The notes under the pieces: model-generated
The model's input: the letters and a program-made list of their open reading frames with translations, nothing else
The model's database searches: none
Told to the model about the DNA's origin: nothing
Assembly: GCF_946892675.1 (NCBI RefSeq)
Contig: NZ_CAMPOV010000001.1
Coordinates: 2,330,033 to 2,394,032 of the forward strand
From: Arthrobacter sp. Marseille-P9274
GTDB lineage: Bacteria > Actinomycetota > Actinomycetes > Actinomycetales > Micrococcaceae
Length of the DNA stretch: 64,000 nucleotides
Direction: 5' to 3'
Program-made: the position numbers and the translations under genes
Shown here: positions 1 to 10,351 of the stretch, one piece after another
Layout: each line of letters starts with the position of its first letter
How positions within the stretch are numbered: position 1 is the stretch's first letter

Positions 1-2
1 TC

Positions 3-51
3 CTTTCTAAAAATAGTGATACTTGACTTTAGAAAGCCCGATCTGTTATGT
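3..51 (+). promoter_or_regulatory. Putative promoter with overlapping 9-bp inverted repeat
   Basis: A perfect inverted repeat, CTTTCTAAA at 3-11 and TTTAGAAAG at 28-36, lies upstream of the regulator gene. A -35-like TTGACT at 23-28 overlaps its right arm, and a weak -10-like TTATGT follows at 46-51 with a 17-bp spacer. Position and symmetry suggest autoregulation by the downstream HTH protein, or control of a divergent gene beyond the left edge. This is inference from pattern only. Confidence 0.4.
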
Positions 52-84
52 CAATGGTTCTTGTTTTTAGAGTAGGATTTTTCC

Positions 85-750
85 ATGGGACATCGCAGCC
101 ATCCGGACGCCGTCGCGGCCATTGCCGCGCTGGCGGACGCCTCCCGCCGCGCCGTGTACGAGTTCGTCCTCGCCGCGACTGCCCCGGTGAGCCGGGACGA
201 CGTCGCCGGCGGCCTCGGCATGGTGCGCGGCACGGCCGCCTTCCACCTGGACCGGCTGGCGCGCGAAGAACTGCTCACCGTCACCTACCGAAGGCTGACC
301 GGGCGCAGCGGCCCGGGCTCCGGCCGCCCCACCAAGCTCTACGCCCCCACCGTCCGCGAGGTCTCGGTCAGCCTGCCCCAGCGGCACTACGACCTGGCGG
401 CGGAACTGCTGGCTGCGGCGGTGGAGGAATCGACCCGCACCGGCGAGCCCGTGCAGGAGGCCCTCAGCCACGCCGCGGCCCAAGCCGGCCGGGCCATCGG
501 CTCCGAGGGCGAACTGGAGGACGCCCTGGCGCACTACGGGTACCAGCCGGTACGCGAAGAAGACGGCAGCATCATCATGCGCAACTGCCCGTTCCACAGG
601 ATTTCGAAGACGCACACCGCGACTGTCTGCGGCATGAACCTCGACCTGCTCGGCGCCGCCGCAGCCGCGTCCGGCCAGGGCGGCTCCACGGCCGTCCTTG
701 ATCCCGCCCCGGGCCGCTGCTGCGTGCGCATCCTCCCGCCGGCGGACTGA
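85..750 (+). CDS. HTH transcriptional regulator, COG2345/SufR-like
   Basis: 221-residue regulator. A winged helix-turn-helix fills about residues 1-75, followed by the GRPTKLY motif near 80-86 typical of the ArsR/DeoR-like COG2345 group. The C-terminal half carries cysteines at 168, 182, 212 and 213, with His171. In SufR relatives such a cluster binds an iron-sulfur centre, but the spacing here does not match the classical four-Cys pattern, so cofactor binding is inference. The ATG at 85 follows GAGTAGGA at 70-77. The stop region holds GGACTGA three times at exact 25-bp spacing (744, 769, 794). The next gene is convergent. The target is unknown; no suf genes are in the window. Confidence 0.8.
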   Translation: MGHRSHPDAVAAIAALADASRRAVYEFVLAATAPVSRDDVAGGLGMVRGTAAFHLDRLAREELLTVTYRRLTGRSGPGSGRPTKLYAPTVREVSVSLPQRHYDLAAELLAAAVEESTRTGEPVQEALSHAAAQAGRAIGSEGELEDALAHYGYQPVREEDGSIIMRNCPFHRISKTHTATVCGMNLDLLGAAAAASGQGGSTAVLDPAPGRCCVRILPPAD

Positions 751-871
751 GCACCCGCTGGATTCGGCGGACTGAACCTCGGGCCGAGGCAAAGGACTGA
801 GCACGGGGAGAACGCTCTAAGACCAAGGCATCGGCGGACCGAGTGCACGCGGACGAGTCGGCAGTCTCAGG

Positions 872-2389
872 TCAGCCCCGCAGCAGGGCCCGGACGGTCT
901 CCGGCAGGGCGCGGCTGATGTCCGACGCGTTGATTGGCCCTCCTGCGGAGGCTGCGGTTCCCGCGAGCCCGTGGACGGCGGCGGCCATAGCCGCGATGCC
1001 GGCGGTGTGGTCCTGCGGCTCGATGCCGGCCGCCGCCAGGTCCGCCCGGTCCACCGTGGCGGCGAGTGCGCCCAGGATGCCGGCCAACGTATCCCCGGAG
1101 CCAGCGGCGGCCATCCACGGCGTTGCATTGTCCTGGCTGAAGAGCGCGCCGGACGGCGAGGCGATGACCGTCGCCGCTCCCTTGAGCAGGACGGTTGCCC
1201 CGGTCAGGCCGGCGGCGAGCGCGGCAAATTCCGACGGCGCGGCTTCCACCTGCTCGCGTGTGACCTCCACGTTCTGCGCGGCGAGGATCCGGACCAGCTC
1301 GCCGGCGTGCGGCGTCAGCACGACCTGCGGCCCCAGTTCCCCGGGCAGTTCGTCCAGCGCGCTGGCGTCGGCGACCACGGGCAGGCCCGAGGCGAGGGCA
1401 TCCAGCACGCGCTGCGCCTGCTCCGCGTCGGTCCCGGTTCCCGGTCCCACGAGCCACGCCTGCACCCGGCTGTCCGCGACGGAGTCCGAACTGCTGCACA
1501 CCGCCTCCGGCGTGGAAGCGTTCACCAGCCGGCAGACCTCCCGGGGACCGAGGTAGCGGACCATGCCTACCCCGGTAGCCGCGGCGGCTTGGGTGCACAG
1601 CAGCGCGGCGCCCGGATACTGTTCCGAGCCGGCGACGACACCCAGCACCCCGCGGGTGTACTTGTGCGAATCGCGCGCCGGTACCGGCCACAGCCTGCGG
1701 AGATCCGAGGGCTCCATCCGCCTGAGCCCAGGCCGCGGCAGGTGCGGGCCGAGGCCGATGTCGATCGTCTCCACGGCGCCGGCGGCACCCGCGGCCGGTC
1801 CGGTGAGCAGGCCGGCCTTGGTTCCGCCGAAGGTGACCGTGAGGTCGGCGCGGAGCACCGGCTCGAACAGTCCGCCCGTGTCCGCCGACGTGCCGCTGGG
1901 CAGGTCGCAGGCCACCACGAGCGGCGCTCCGGCCTCGGTGATTGCGCGGACCAGGCCGGCGGCCGGGCCGCGCAGGCCTCCGGCCGCGCCGGTGCCGAGG
2001 ATCCCGTCGACCAGCACGTCTGCGCCGGCGCACAGTCCTGCCAGTTCCGCGGTGTTCTCCTCCTGCAGCCGAACGGCACTGCCGCCCGCGGCGGAGAAGG
2101 CGGCCAGGGCGTCCGGGTGGCAGCGCGCCGAGGTGAGCACCGCCGTCGTCCGCACTCCCCTGCGCGCCACCGCGGCTGCGGCATAGAGTGCGTCCCCGCC
2201 GTTGTTGCCGCTGCCGGCGAGGACCACGAGCCGGGCGCCGTAGACCCGTCCGCGGCGAAGGCGCAGCGCCCGCAGCACGGACACGGCCAGGCCGTGGGCA
2301 GCCCGCACCATCAGGGCCGGCCCCTCGCCGGCCTCCAGCAGCGGCCGCTCCGCCTCGCGGACCTGCGCGCCGGTCCAGGCGCGGATCAT
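872..2389 (-). CDS. nnrD: Bifunctional NAD(P)HX epimerase / ADP-dependent NAD(P)HX dehydratase
   Basis: 505-residue enzyme repairing hydrated NADH and NADPH. The N-terminal YjeF_N epimerase domain (about 1-215) shows GSGNNGGDA at 59-67, the family nucleotide-binding loop. The C-terminal carbohydrate-kinase-like dehydratase domain (about 225-505) has GSGDTLAG at 430-437, with the catalytic Asp at 433. Length fits the fused bacterial Nnr form. The chosen ATG gives MIRAWTGAQ; the reading frame stays open upstream but that stretch is the antisense of treZ coding DNA and lacks a conserved domain. It begins 52 bp after treZ and may be cotranscribed with it. In related actinobacteria nnr often follows acpS; here the trehalose operon lies between them. 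Confidence 0.93.
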   Translation of the reverse strand: MIRAWTGAQVREAERPLLEAGEGPALMVRAAHGLAVSVLRALRLRRGRVYGARLVVLAGSGNNGGDALYAAAAVARRGVRTTAVLTSARCHPDALAAFSAAGGSAVRLQEENTAELAGLCAGADVLVDGILGTGAAGGLRGPAAGLVRAITEAGAPLVVACDLPSGTSADTGGLFEPVLRADLTVTFGGTKAGLLTGPAAGAAGAVETIDIGLGPHLPRPGLRRMEPSDLRRLWPVPARDSHKYTRGVLGVVAGSEQYPGAALLCTQAAAATGVGMVRYLGPREVCRLVNASTPEAVCSSSDSVADSRVQAWLVGPGTGTDAEQAQRVLDALASGLPVVADASALDELPGELGPQVVLTPHAGELVRILAAQNVEVTREQVEAAPSEFAALAAGLTGATVLLKGAATVIASPSGALFSQDNATPWMAAAGSGDTLAGILGALAATVDRADLAAAGIEPQDHTAGIAAMAAAVHGLAGTAASAGGPINASDISRALPETVRALLRG

Positions 2390-2441
2390 GCCCGGCCTCC
2401 ACCCGGGTGGAGGCCCCGTCCGCCCGCGCCCGGCAGGCCAG

Positions 2442-4196
2442 TCACGCGGAGCCTTCGCCTTGCCGCCGCAGCACGGCCGCCGACCTGCCCGGCAGCGACA
2501 GAGCGCCGTCGAGCTTCGCGTCCGGGTCCGTCGCGAGCAGCAGCCGTCCCGGTCCGGCCTCGATCCGGCGCTCGTCCTCCGCGAAGTTGAAGGCCACCGT
2601 GACGCGGCCGCGGCGCAGCAGCAGCCAGCGGCGGTCCTCGTCGAAGTCCACGGCGACGGCCTGCAGGTCCGCACTGGTCAGCTCCGGTTCCTGGCGGCGC
2701 AGCCGGATCAGCTCCCGGTACAACTGCAGCAGGCGGGCGTGGTCCCCGTCCTCCACTTCGGACCAGCGCAGCTTCGAGTTGGTGAACGTGCTCTCGTCCT
2801 GCGGGTCCGGCACGGCCGCTGCGTCCCAGCCCATCCGTTCGAACTCGCGCAGCCGGCCCTGCGAGGTGGCCTCGCCGAGCTCCGGCTCCGGGTGCGAGGT
2901 GAAGAACTGCCACGGCGTCGACGCGGCGAACTCCTCCCCCATGAACAGCATGGGCGTGAACGGCGAGGTCAGGTTCAGCACGGCCGCCAGCGCCAGCGAG
3001 CCGTAGTCCAGGGTGGCGGAGAGCCGGTCCCCCGCGGCACGGTTGCCGATCTGGTCATGGTTCTGCGTGCAGACCACCAGCTGCCGCGCCGTCACGTGCT
3101 CCTTATTGATGGGCCGCCCGTGGTGGCGGTGCCGGAACGAGGAGTAGCTGCCGTCGTGGAAGAACCCGCCGGTCAGCACCTTGGCCAGCGCACCGAGGGA
3201 GTCGAAGTCCGCGTAGTAGCCCGAGGTCTCCCCGGTCAGGTTCACGTGCACGGCGTGGTGGAAGTCGTCGCTCCACTGGCCGTCCAGGCCGAGGCCGTTG
3301 CGCGTGCGGGGCTCGATCATCCGCGGGTTGTTCAGGTCCGACTCGGCGACCAGGAACAGCGGCTTGCCCAGTTCCGCGGCGCAGGCTTCCGTGGCGGCGG
3401 AGAGCTCCTCGAGGATGTGCACCGCGCGCTCGTCGTGCAGGGCGTGCACCGCGTCGAGGCGCAGGCCGTCCACGTGGAAGTCGCGGAACCACATCAGCGC
3501 GTTGTCCACGATGTACCGCCGGACCTCGTCCGATTCGGGCCCGTCCAGGTTGATCGAGTCGCCCCAGGGGTTGGCTCCGGCGGCGGCCAGGTACGGGCCG
3601 AACTGCGGCAGGTAGTTGCCACTCGGACCCAGGTGGTTGTACACCACGTCCTGGATCACGCCGATCCCCTGCCGGTGCGCCGCGTCCACGAAGCGCTGGT
3701 ACGCGGCCGGGCCGCCGTAGCTTTCCTGCACCGCGTACCAGAGCACGCCGTCATAGCCCCAGTTGTGGGTGCCGTTGAAGGCGTTGACCGGCAGCAGTTC
3801 CACATGGTCCACGCCGAGCTCGGCGAGGTACTCCAGCTTCTCCGCCGCCGCGTCCAGCGTGCCCTCGGGCGTGAAGGTCCCCACGTGCAGCTCGTAGATC
3901 ACGCCGCCGTTGAGCCCCGGCGAACGCCAGCCGGCGTCCGTCCAGGAGTGCTGCGCCGGATCGAAGGTCCGCGAGAGGCCGTGGACGCCGTCCGGCTGGC
4001 GGCGCGAGCGGGGATCGGCGAGCGGCTTGTCCGCGTTGTCGATCCGGTAGCCGTAGTCCACCTCGCCCTCGGACACGGCGGCGTCCTCCGGCAGCCGCCA
4101 CCAGCCGCCGTCCGCGCGCTGCATGGCATACTGCCGGCCGGCGGCGACCAGTTCCAGCGATTCGGCCCGCGGGGCCCACACATCGAAGCGGCTCAT
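2442..4196 (-). CDS. treZ: Malto-oligosyltrehalose trehalohydrolase TreZ
   Basis: 584-residue cytoplasmic GH13 enzyme that releases trehalose from the maltooligosyl trehalose made by TreY. Visible elements are an N-terminal beta domain (about 1-90), [13 protein letters not shown] at 183-195, the nucleophile in GLRLDAVHA (Asp248), the acid/base in VAESD (Glu285) and the transition-state Asp in QNHDQIGNR (Asp381). Its ATG overlaps the treY stop in an ATGA tetranucleotide, so translation is probably coupled. Length is normal for the family. It is the last of the three trehalose genes. Confidence 0.96.
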   Translation of the reverse strand: MSRFDVWAPRAESLELVAAGRQYAMQRADGGWWRLPEDAAVSEGEVDYGYRIDNADKPLADPRSRRQPDGVHGLSRTFDPAQHSWTDAGWRSPGLNGGVIYELHVGTFTPEGTLDAAAEKLEYLAELGVDHVELLPVNAFNGTHNWGYDGVLWYAVQESYGGPAAYQRFVDAAHRQGIGVIQDVVYNHLGPSGNYLPQFGPYLAAAGANPWGDSINLDGPESDEVRRYIVDNALMWFRDFHVDGLRLDAVHALHDERAVHILEELSAATEACAAELGKPLFLVAESDLNNPRMIEPRTRNGLGLDGQWSDDFHHAVHVNLTGETSGYYADFDSLGALAKVLTGGFFHDGSYSSFRHRHHGRPINKEHVTARQLVVCTQNHDQIGNRAAGDRLSATLDYGSLALAAVLNLTSPFTPMLFMGEEFAASTPWQFFTSHPEPELGEATSQGRLREFERMGWDAAAVPDPQDESTFTNSKLRWSEVEDGDHARLLQLYRELIRLRRQEPELTSADLQAVAVDFDEDRRWLLLRRGRVTVAFNFAEDERRIEAGPGRLLLATDPDAKLDGALSLPGRSAAVLRRQGEGSA

Positions 4197-6496
4197 GCTT
4201 CCTCCTCCCGGACCAGCAGCGCCACCGGCAGGTTCGCGAAGAGCTCGGCGGCCGGCACGGTCCCGGTGCTCTTGTACCAGAGGCCGGTCAGCTCGTCGCG
4301 GTAGCGTCCGGGGGAAAGGACGACGGCGGTGTCCCGCCACCCGCCCGCCCGTTGCAGTCCCAGCGGCAGCCGGGTGACGAGCGTGACCGCGCCGCCCCGG
4401 TCGAAGGCGAACAGGTGGTCCGCCGCCGTCCCTGTGGCCGCGACGGCCCGGTAGCCGGTGAATAGCTCCGGCCGGTCACGGCGCAGCTGCAGCCCTCGGG
4501 AGACCACCAGCATCTTGGCCTCGGCGGTTTCGTCGATGGTGGGAAGGGCGCCGGATTCCTGCCCGTCCAGCGCCTGCTCCCGTGCGGCGAAGTCCACCGG
4601 CCGGCGGTTGTCCGGGTCCACCAGCGAGTGGTCCCAGAATTCGGTGCCCTGGTAGACGTCCGGCACGCCCGGCATGGTCAGCTGCACGAGCTTGGCGGCC
4701 AGGGAGTTGCTCCAGCCGGCGCCCCGGACCTTGTCCGCCAGTTCCTCCAGGATCCCGCGGACCTCCGGGTTGTCGAAGGCCGAGTCCACGGCCGCATGCA
4801 GCCGGCGCTCGAAGTTCCCGTCGGGACGCACCCACGCGGTGGAATTTCCGGCCTCGCGCGAGGCCTTCTCGGCGTACGCGTGGGCCCGTTCCCGGCTCAG
4901 CGGCCAGGCCCCGAGCAGCGCCTGCCAGAGCAGGTCAGCCAGCGGCAGGTCGCCGATGGGTGCGGCCTCCTCGAGCCGGGACAGTGCCGTCGCCCATTCC
5001 CCGGGCAGCTCGGAGAGCACGCTGATCCGCGCACGAGTGTCCTCGCTGCGCTTGGTGTCGTGCGTGGACAGCGCGGTCATGGCGACCGGGGCGTGCAATT
5101 CGCGCCGGAGCAGCCGCTGGTGCAGATCGAACGGTTCCACCGAGAAGATGGACGGGTCCGCGCCGACCTCGTTGAGCGAAGTCAGCCGCGGGTAGCGGTA
5201 GAACGCGGTGTCTTCCACGCCCTTGGCCATCACCATTCCCGAGGTCTGCTGGAACCGCACGGCCAGCTCGGTCAGCCCGTCCTGCGGCGAGAGCAGCCCC
5301 TGCAGGGCAGCAATGGTCGGGGCAAGATCGGGCCGGCGGACCTGCGCGGCGACGGCGGCCTCCTCCAGGTACTCCGCGCCGTCCGGCAGGTAGCTGCGGT
5401 AGACCGGGAAGCACGTCAGCAGCTCGGCCAGCGCGTCCTCCGCCGCGTCCTCGGCCAGGTCCGCCTCCGCAGGAATGAGCCGGGCCAGACGCAGCACCTC
5501 GGAGCGGAGCATGCCGTCCGTGATGGCGCGTTTGGTCCCGTGGATCATCTCCGCGAAGGGCTCCGCGGGCGCGGCCGCTTCCAGTTCCGCCCGGCCGGCC
5601 GGATCGGTGAAGAGCCGGTCAACGTCCGCGAGCGCGTCGTAGCCGGTGGTGCCCTGGCACTGCCAGCGGGCCGGCAGCCGCTCCCCCGGCTCGAGGATCT
5701 TCTCCACCAGCACATAGGCACCGCCGGTCAGCCGGTGCAGGTTCTCAAGGTAGCCCGCGGGGTCCGCCAGCCCGTCCGGGTGGTCGATCCGCAGCCCGTC
5801 CACCAGCGACTCGTCGAACCAGCGCCTTACCTCCGCGTGCGATTCCTCGAACACCCACGGCACTTCCACCCGCACGCCGGCGAGCGTGTTGACGCCGAAG
5901 AACCGGCGGTAGTTCAGCTCCGAATCGGCCCGGCGCCAGTTCACCAGCTCGTAGTGCTGGCGGTCGTGCACCTCGCGGGCCGAGGCGCCGTCCTCGGCGG
6001 TGCCCGCCGCGACCGGGAAGCGGTGGTCGTAGTAGTGCAGCTCGCCCCCGGCCAGCTTGAGCTCGTCCAGCTGGGTGTCGCCGTCGCCCAGGACCGGAAG
6101 CCGGATCCGGCCGCCGGCGGCATCCCAGTCCACGTCGAAGGCCTCGGCATAGCGCGAGCCACGGCCCTCGGCCAGCAGCGACCACCACCAGCGGTTCTGC
6201 GCCGGTGTGGCAACGCCCATGTGGTTCGGCACGATGTCCACCAGCACGCCCATGCCCGCGGCATGCGCGGCATCCGAGAGCGCCTTCAGCCCCTCCGGGC
6301 CGCCGCGGGCCGGGTCCACGGTGGAGAAATCCGTGACGTCGTAGCCGTGGTCCGAGCCCTGTTCGGCGGTGAGGATGGGCGAGAGGTAGACCCAGTCCGC
6401 CCCCAGCCGCCGCAGGTAAGGAACCCGTTCCGCCGCGTCGAACAGCGTGAACGAGGGGCTGATCTGCAGACGGTAGGTGGACAGCGGCGTCCTCAT
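4193..6496 (-). CDS. treY: Maltooligosyl trehalose synthase TreY
   Basis: 767-residue GH13 enzyme converting the reducing end of maltooligosaccharides to an alpha-1,1 linkage by intramolecular transglycosylation. The N-terminal TYRLQ and GADWVYLSP (32-40), DIVPNHMG at 87-94, [11 protein letters not shown] at 233-243 with the nucleophile Asp238, and VEKIL with Glu265 are diagnostic. Open frame continues upstream of [10 protein letters not shown] but only as antisense to glgX coding sequence. Both ends overlap neighbours by ATGA: its start with the glgX stop, and its stop with the treZ start. This indicates a tightly coupled operon. Confidence 0.97.
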   Translation of the reverse strand: MRTPLSTYRLQISPSFTLFDAAERVPYLRRLGADWVYLSPILTAEQGSDHGYDVTDFSTVDPARGGPEGLKALSDAAHAAGMGVLVDIVPNHMGVATPAQNRWWWSLLAEGRGSRYAEAFDVDWDAAGGRIRLPVLGDGDTQLDELKLAGGELHYYDHRFPVAAGTAEDGASAREVHDRQHYELVNWRRADSELNYRRFFGVNTLAGVRVEVPWVFEESHAEVRRWFDESLVDGLRIDHPDGLADPAGYLENLHRLTGGAYVLVEKILEPGERLPARWQCQGTTGYDALADVDRLFTDPAGRAELEAAAPAEPFAEMIHGTKRAITDGMLRSEVLRLARLIPAEADLAEDAAEDALAELLTCFPVYRSYLPDGAEYLEEAAVAAQVRRPDLAPTIAALQGLLSPQDGLTELAVRFQQTSGMVMAKGVEDTAFYRYPRLTSLNEVGADPSIFSVEPFDLHQRLLRRELHAPVAMTALSTHDTKRSEDTRARISVLSELPGEWATALSRLEEAAPIGDLPLADLLWQALLGAWPLSRERAHAYAEKASREAGNSTAWVRPDGNFERRLHAAVDSAFDNPEVRGILEELADKVRGAGWSNSLAAKLVQLTMPGVPDVYQGTEFWDHSLVDPDNRRPVDFAAREQALDGQESGALPTIDETAEAKMLVVSRGLQLRRDRPELFTGYRAVAATGTAADHLFAFDRGGAVTLVTRLPLGLQRAGGWRDTAVVLSPGRYRDELTGLWYKSTGTVPAAELFANLPVALLVREEEA

Positions 6497-8682
6497 GCCG
6501 TGTCCTTTCGGCCGCCCTTTTCGTCTGCCAGCACCGCCAGCGAAGCTGCCACCGAGTGGTCCGGTTCCTCCGGCGGCGGAGTGTGGGCCCGCAGCACCAC
6601 CATGGACTTGGCCTGGACCTCGATCTTCTGTCCGGCCGCGATCGGCTCCGAGTCCGCGTACTCGCCGCCGGTGTCGATGACCTCGTCCCACTTCGCCGAG
6701 TAGTCCGGCGAGGGCAGCACAAAGTCCACCGCCTCGTCGTCCGCGTTGAAGTAGATCAGGAAGTTCACGTCCGTGATCGGCTGGCCGCGGTCGTCCCGAC
6801 CCCTGATGCCCTGGCCGTTCATGAAGACGCCGATAAACCGTCCGATGGGCGAGTCCCAGTCCTCCGGCTCCATCGGCGTGCCGTCCTGGGTCAGCCACGC
6901 GATGTCCGGCAGGGCCTCACCCTGGCCGCGGCGGACGGGCCGGCCGTCGAAGAAGCGCCGGCGGCGGAAGATCGGGTGCTCGGACCGCAGCCGGTTCACC
7001 GCGGCGACGAACTCGAGCAGCGGCTGGTCCACCTTGCTCCAGTCGATCCAGGACAGCTCCGAGTCCTGGCAGTAGACGTTGTTGTTGCCCTGCTGGGTCC
7101 GCCCGAGCTCGTCGCCGTGGGCGATCATCGGCACGCCCTGGCTCAGCAGCAGCGTGGCCAGGAAGTTGCGCTGCTGCCGCGCCCGCAGCGCCAGCACGTT
7201 CGGATCGTCCGTGGGCCCCTCCGCACCGCAGTTCCACGAGCGGTTATGGGACTCGCCGTCGTTATTGTCTTCCCCGTTGGCCTCGTTGTGCTTCTCGTTG
7301 TAGGACACCAGGTCCCGCAGGGTGAAGCCGTCGTGCGCGGTGACGAAGTTGATCGAGGCGACCGGGCGCCGGCCGGAGTCCTCGTACAGGTCCGAGGAGC
7401 CGGTGATCCGGGAGGCGAACTCGCCCAGCGTGGCGGGCTCGCCGCGCCAGAAATCGCGCACCGTGTCGCGGTACTTGCCGTTCCACTCCGTCCACAGCGG
7501 CGGGAAGTTGCCCACCTGGTAGCCGCCGGGGCCGATGTCCCACGGCTCGGCGATCAGCTTGGTCTGCGACACCACCGGGTCCTGCTGGCAGAGTTCGAAG
7601 AAGGTGGACAGCCGGTCCACGTCGTAGAACTCGCGGGCCAGGGTGGACGCCAGGTCGAAGCGGAAACCGTCCACGTGCATCTCGGTGGCCCAGTAGCGCA
7701 GCGAGTCCATCAGCAGCTGGAGCGCATGCGGGTGCCGCACGTTCAGCGAGTTGCCGGTACCGGTGTAGTCCATGTAGTACTGCGGCTCGTCCTCCATCAG
7801 GCGGTAGTAGGCCTGGTTATCGAAACCGCGGAAGGACAGCGTGGGACCCAGGTGGTTGCCCTCGGCCGTGTGGTTGTAGACCACGTCCAGGATGACCTCG
7901 ATGCCGGCCAGGTGCAGCTCGCGCACCATCGCCTTGAACTCCTGCACCTGCTGCCCGGCGTCGCCGGTGGAGCAGTAGGTGTTCTGCGGCGCGAAGAAGC
8001 CGATGGTGTTGTAGCCCCAGTAGTTGGACAGGCCCTTGTCCTGCAGGGTGCTGTCGTTGACGAACTGGTGCACCGGCATCAGCTCGATCGCCGTCACGCC
8101 CAGCTTCTGCAGGTGCGCGATCACCGACGGGTGGGCCACGCCGGCGTACGTGCCGCGCTGCTCGTCCGGGACGTCCGGGTGCAGCTCGGTCAGGCCCTTT
8201 ACGTGCGCCTCGTAGATCACCGAGCGGTGGTACGGCGTGCGCGGCTTGCGGTCCCCGTCCCAGTCGAAGAACGGGCTGACCACCACGCCGAGCATCATGT
8301 GCTCGGCGGAGTCCTCGTCGTTGCGCGAGTCCGGGTCGCCGAAGTTGTAGCCGAACAGGGGCTGCGCCCAGTCGATCTCGCCACTGACCGCCTTCGCGTA
8401 CGGGTCCAGCAGCAGCTTGTTCACGTTGCAGCGGACGCCGTTGGCCGGGTCGTACGGCCCGTCGATCCGGTAGCCGTACTTCTGCCCGGGCAGAATCTGC
8501 GGCAGGTAGGCGTGCCACACGTAGCCGTCCACCTCCCGCAGCTGAATCCGGGTCTCCGTGCCGTCGTCGTCGAACAGGCAAAGGTAGACGGCGTCGGCCA
8601 CTTCGCTGAAGATCGCGAAGTTGGTGCCATTGCCGTCATAAGTGGCTCCGAGCGGGTAGGCATCTCCGGGCCATGCTTCCAT
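6493..8682 (-). CDS. glgX: Glycogen debranching enzyme GlgX/TreX
   Basis: 729-residue isoamylase-type GH13 enzyme that trims alpha-1,6 branches from glycogen and feeds linear maltodextrins to TreY. A CBM48-like N-terminal module covers about 1-110. The catalytic core has [16 protein letters not shown] with the acid/base Glu, and TAHDGFTL with the third Asp. The GlgX-typical [16 protein letters not shown] segment follows. The ATG gives [13 protein letters not shown] and is preceded by AGGAG at 8689-8693. First gene of the treX-treY-treZ operon. The divergent lipoprotein gene starts about 206 bp away, so promoters for both lie in 8683-8888; a possible -35/-10 pair there is weak. Confidence 0.95.
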   Translation of the reverse strand: MEAWPGDAYPLGATYDGNGTNFAIFSEVADAVYLCLFDDDGTETRIQLREVDGYVWHAYLPQILPGQKYGYRIDGPYDPANGVRCNVNKLLLDPYAKAVSGEIDWAQPLFGYNFGDPDSRNDEDSAEHMMLGVVVSPFFDWDGDRKPRTPYHRSVIYEAHVKGLTELHPDVPDEQRGTYAGVAHPSVIAHLQKLGVTAIELMPVHQFVNDSTLQDKGLSNYWGYNTIGFFAPQNTYCSTGDAGQQVQEFKAMVRELHLAGIEVILDVVYNHTAEGNHLGPTLSFRGFDNQAYYRLMEDEPQYYMDYTGTGNSLNVRHPHALQLLMDSLRYWATEMHVDGFRFDLASTLAREFYDVDRLSTFFELCQQDPVVSQTKLIAEPWDIGPGGYQVGNFPPLWTEWNGKYRDTVRDFWRGEPATLGEFASRITGSSDLYEDSGRRPVASINFVTAHDGFTLRDLVSYNEKHNEANGEDNNDGESHNRSWNCGAEGPTDDPNVLALRARQQRNFLATLLLSQGVPMIAHGDELGRTQQGNNNVYCQDSELSWIDWSKVDQPLLEFVAAVNRLRSEHPIFRRRRFFDGRPVRRGQGEALPDIAWLTQDGTPMEPEDWDSPIGRFIGVFMNGQGIRGRDDRGQPITDVNFLIYFNADDEAVDFVLPSPDYSAKWDEVIDTGGEYADSEPIAAGQKIEVQAKSMVVLRAHTPPPEEPDHSVAASLAVLADEKGGRKDTA

Positions 8683-8888
8683 CAACTGCTCCTGACATTG
8701 GGGGATTGTCTGTTCCTTTCTTACAGCATCCGGGTGACAGTTTCGTGCAATCCGCCCAACGCGTAACACGTACGACGGCGGCCTGCCGCCCGCCGTCGCA
8801 CGCTTCCGCCCCCGGTGCCGCCTTGCGGACGTGCCCGGGCCGGAGCACACTCAAGCAAAGCGGCGACGGGCCTGCGAGGGGGAAGACC

Positions 8889-9329
8889 ATGGGACGACGG
8901 CTGCAGCTCGGCAGGCAGGCGTGGCTGGCGGCCGCAGCTTGTCTCCTCGTCGGCTGCCAGGCCACGCCGGGCCCGAATGTCATCGACGAGTCCCGCGCCG
9001 ATTCCTCCGCGCCGGAAACGTTCAGGAACCGGGCGGCACTGCCGATGTGCAGGGACGTGGTGCTCGACCAGGGGGGAAGGCTCGGGCCCGAAGCCCTCAG
9101 GTGCCTCGAACGCGGGTACGCAGAGGACGGCGCCGAGCTGGCCGTCGCCTTGCCCACCGTCGAGGGAGACATGCTGGTCAGCCATTATCGGGTCACGCCG
9201 AGGACTCCGTCATTGCAGGTCTTCCATGACGCCACCCGCGACGCGTTCGGCAGCGGAACATGGAACGAGTCGTCCTGTCCCCTTCCCGAGGGGGCGGACA
9301 GCATCGCGGCATGCCTGGGCGTGGCGTAA
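8889..9329 (+). CDS. Putative small lipoprotein
   Basis: 146-residue protein of unknown function. It begins with basic residues (MGRR), a hydrophobic stretch and a lipobox, LVGC, with the modified cysteine at 23, predicting a lipoprotein anchored on the outer face of the membrane. Four more cysteines (LPMC, LRCL, SSCP, AACLG) could form two disulfides. No catalytic motif or known family is recognised. The ATG at 8889 follows GAGGGGGAAG at 8876-8885, an excellent ribosome binding site, so the long upstream in-frame extension is rejected. Divergent from glgX. Confidence 0.75.
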   Translation: MGRRLQLGRQAWLAAAACLLVGCQATPGPNVIDESRADSSAPETFRNRAALPMCRDVVLDQGGRLGPEALRCLERGYAEDGAELAVALPTVEGDMLVSHYRVTPRTPSLQVFHDATRDAFGSGTWNESSCPLPEGADSIAACLGVA

Positions 9330-9370
9330 TACGCGCGAGGGCTGGCGCGGGAGCTCGTCTCAGGTAGAGG

Positions 9371-9658
9371 TCAGCTGGGAATGGGAGCCGTCGGGATTTT
9401 TACCTGTCGTCCCGAGCTTAACGGGCTCCCGGATACGAATGTTGCCGCAGGCGCTAGGTCCTTGGCTGCCGGAACCTGGGCAGCCAGTATCTGTTCCAGT
9501 TCCGATACCGTCAGGCCGCTGGCAGCCTCAACCCGTTCGACAGGGACGCCTGCGGTCATCGCCGCGACAATCTGCTCGTTGCGCACCGAGACGCTTTGGT
9601 CCAGGGCCCATTCGGCAGATTCAACTTCGGCGGACCGGGCAGCGAGCGCATTGAGCAT
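9371..9658 (-). CDS. Small hypothetical protein with HTH-like segment
   Basis: 95-residue protein, not recognised. Residues about 30-60 (TAGVPVERVEAASGLTVSEL) resemble a short helix-turn-helix of the kind found in small actinobacterial DNA-binding proteins, and the rest is Ala-rich with a Pro/Ser-rich tail. The ATG at 9658 is preceded by GGCGGGAG only three bases upstream, so a TTG at 9661 is an alternative start. It lies convergent to the lipoprotein gene. Coding status is likely but rests on the plausible RBS and HTH-like pattern only. Confidence 0.5.
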   Translation of the reverse strand: MLNALAARSAEVESAEWALDQSVSVRNEQIVAAMTAGVPVERVEAASGLTVSELEQILAAQVPAAKDLAPAATFVSGSPLSSGRQVKIPTAPIPS

Positions 9659-9991
9659 CAACTCCCGCCGGGAATCTGGGCCCGCAGGTGCAGGCGGTTG
9701 AGTGCCTGTAGGGGCGGATCGGATTCTGCGCGGTTCTCCGTAGACCGTGGAGTCTAACTGCGCGACGGATAGAGGGAGGGAGTTGCTGTTAAAGGGCTGT
9801 ATGAGTGCCGCCTTGCCGGGGTGTGGAAGCGAAACTAACGGTCGCTAAGCGAAAGAAAAGCCTCGGCGTAAGGGCAGGCCGGTTGACCTACCCGCAAGTA
9901 ACAACCCTATGCGGCCCTGTTGGGATTGGCCAGCGGCAGGAAGGCCGGTGCCGCCTTGCACCAAGAGGACTACTGGCGGCCCGCTCCGGGG
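9659..9991. other. Gene-free stretch between small ORF and acpS
   Basis: No supported gene. A 12-bp direct repeat, GTGCCGCCTTGC, occurs at 9805-9816 and 9948-9959. On the minus strand a GC-rich segment ends in GAGGC followed by TTTTCTTT (about 9855-9890), which may terminate acpS transcription, though its stem is short. Confidence 0.35.
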
Positions 9992-10342
9992 CTACTTCTC
10001 GGCGATGGCCATCGCGGTCGCCAGGTCGCCGTCGTGGCTCATCGACAGGTGCCAGTACTTTACGCCCTTGGCCTCGGACGCCGCCGCGACGGTCCCGGTG
10101 AACTCGGGATACGGGTCTCCGCCGCCGTCGACCCGGATGGTGCAGTCCTGCCAGTTCATGCCTACCGGCGCGCCGATGGCCTTGGCGATCGCCTCCTTAG
10201 CCGCGAACCGCGCGGCCAAGGAACGCGTGTTGAGCTTCCGCTCCTCGGGCGTGAACAGGCGGTCCCGCAGCCCGGGCGTGCGCTCCAGCTGCGCCCGGAA
10301 GCGGGACACCTCGACGACGTCGACGCCGATCCCGATGATCAC
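9992..10342 (-). CDS. acpS: Holo-[acyl-carrier-protein] synthase AcpS
   Basis: 116-residue phosphopantetheinyl transferase that moves the 4'-phosphopantetheine arm of CoA onto apo-ACP. The signature [11 protein letters not shown] (5-15) supplies Asp8 and [10 protein letters not shown] (46-55) supplies Glu50, the magnesium ligands; SMSHDG lies near the C-terminus. Length is typical of the short AcpS class. Start is GTG (MIIGIGVD), nine bases after the glmS stop codon, so it is probably cotranscribed with glmS; the ribosome binding site is weak. Confidence 0.95.
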   Translation of the reverse strand: MIIGIGVDVVEVSRFRAQLERTPGLRDRLFTPEERKLNTRSLAARFAAKEAIAKAIGAPVGMNWQDCTIRVDGGGDPYPEFTGTVAAASEAKGVKYWHLSMSHDGDLATAMAIAEK

Positions 10343-10351
10343 CGAACCGGC

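Noticed and set aside
8673-8888. N-terminal extension of the lipoprotein gene
   Set aside because: The extension would place the lipobox at residue 95; the ATG at 8889 has an excellent RBS.
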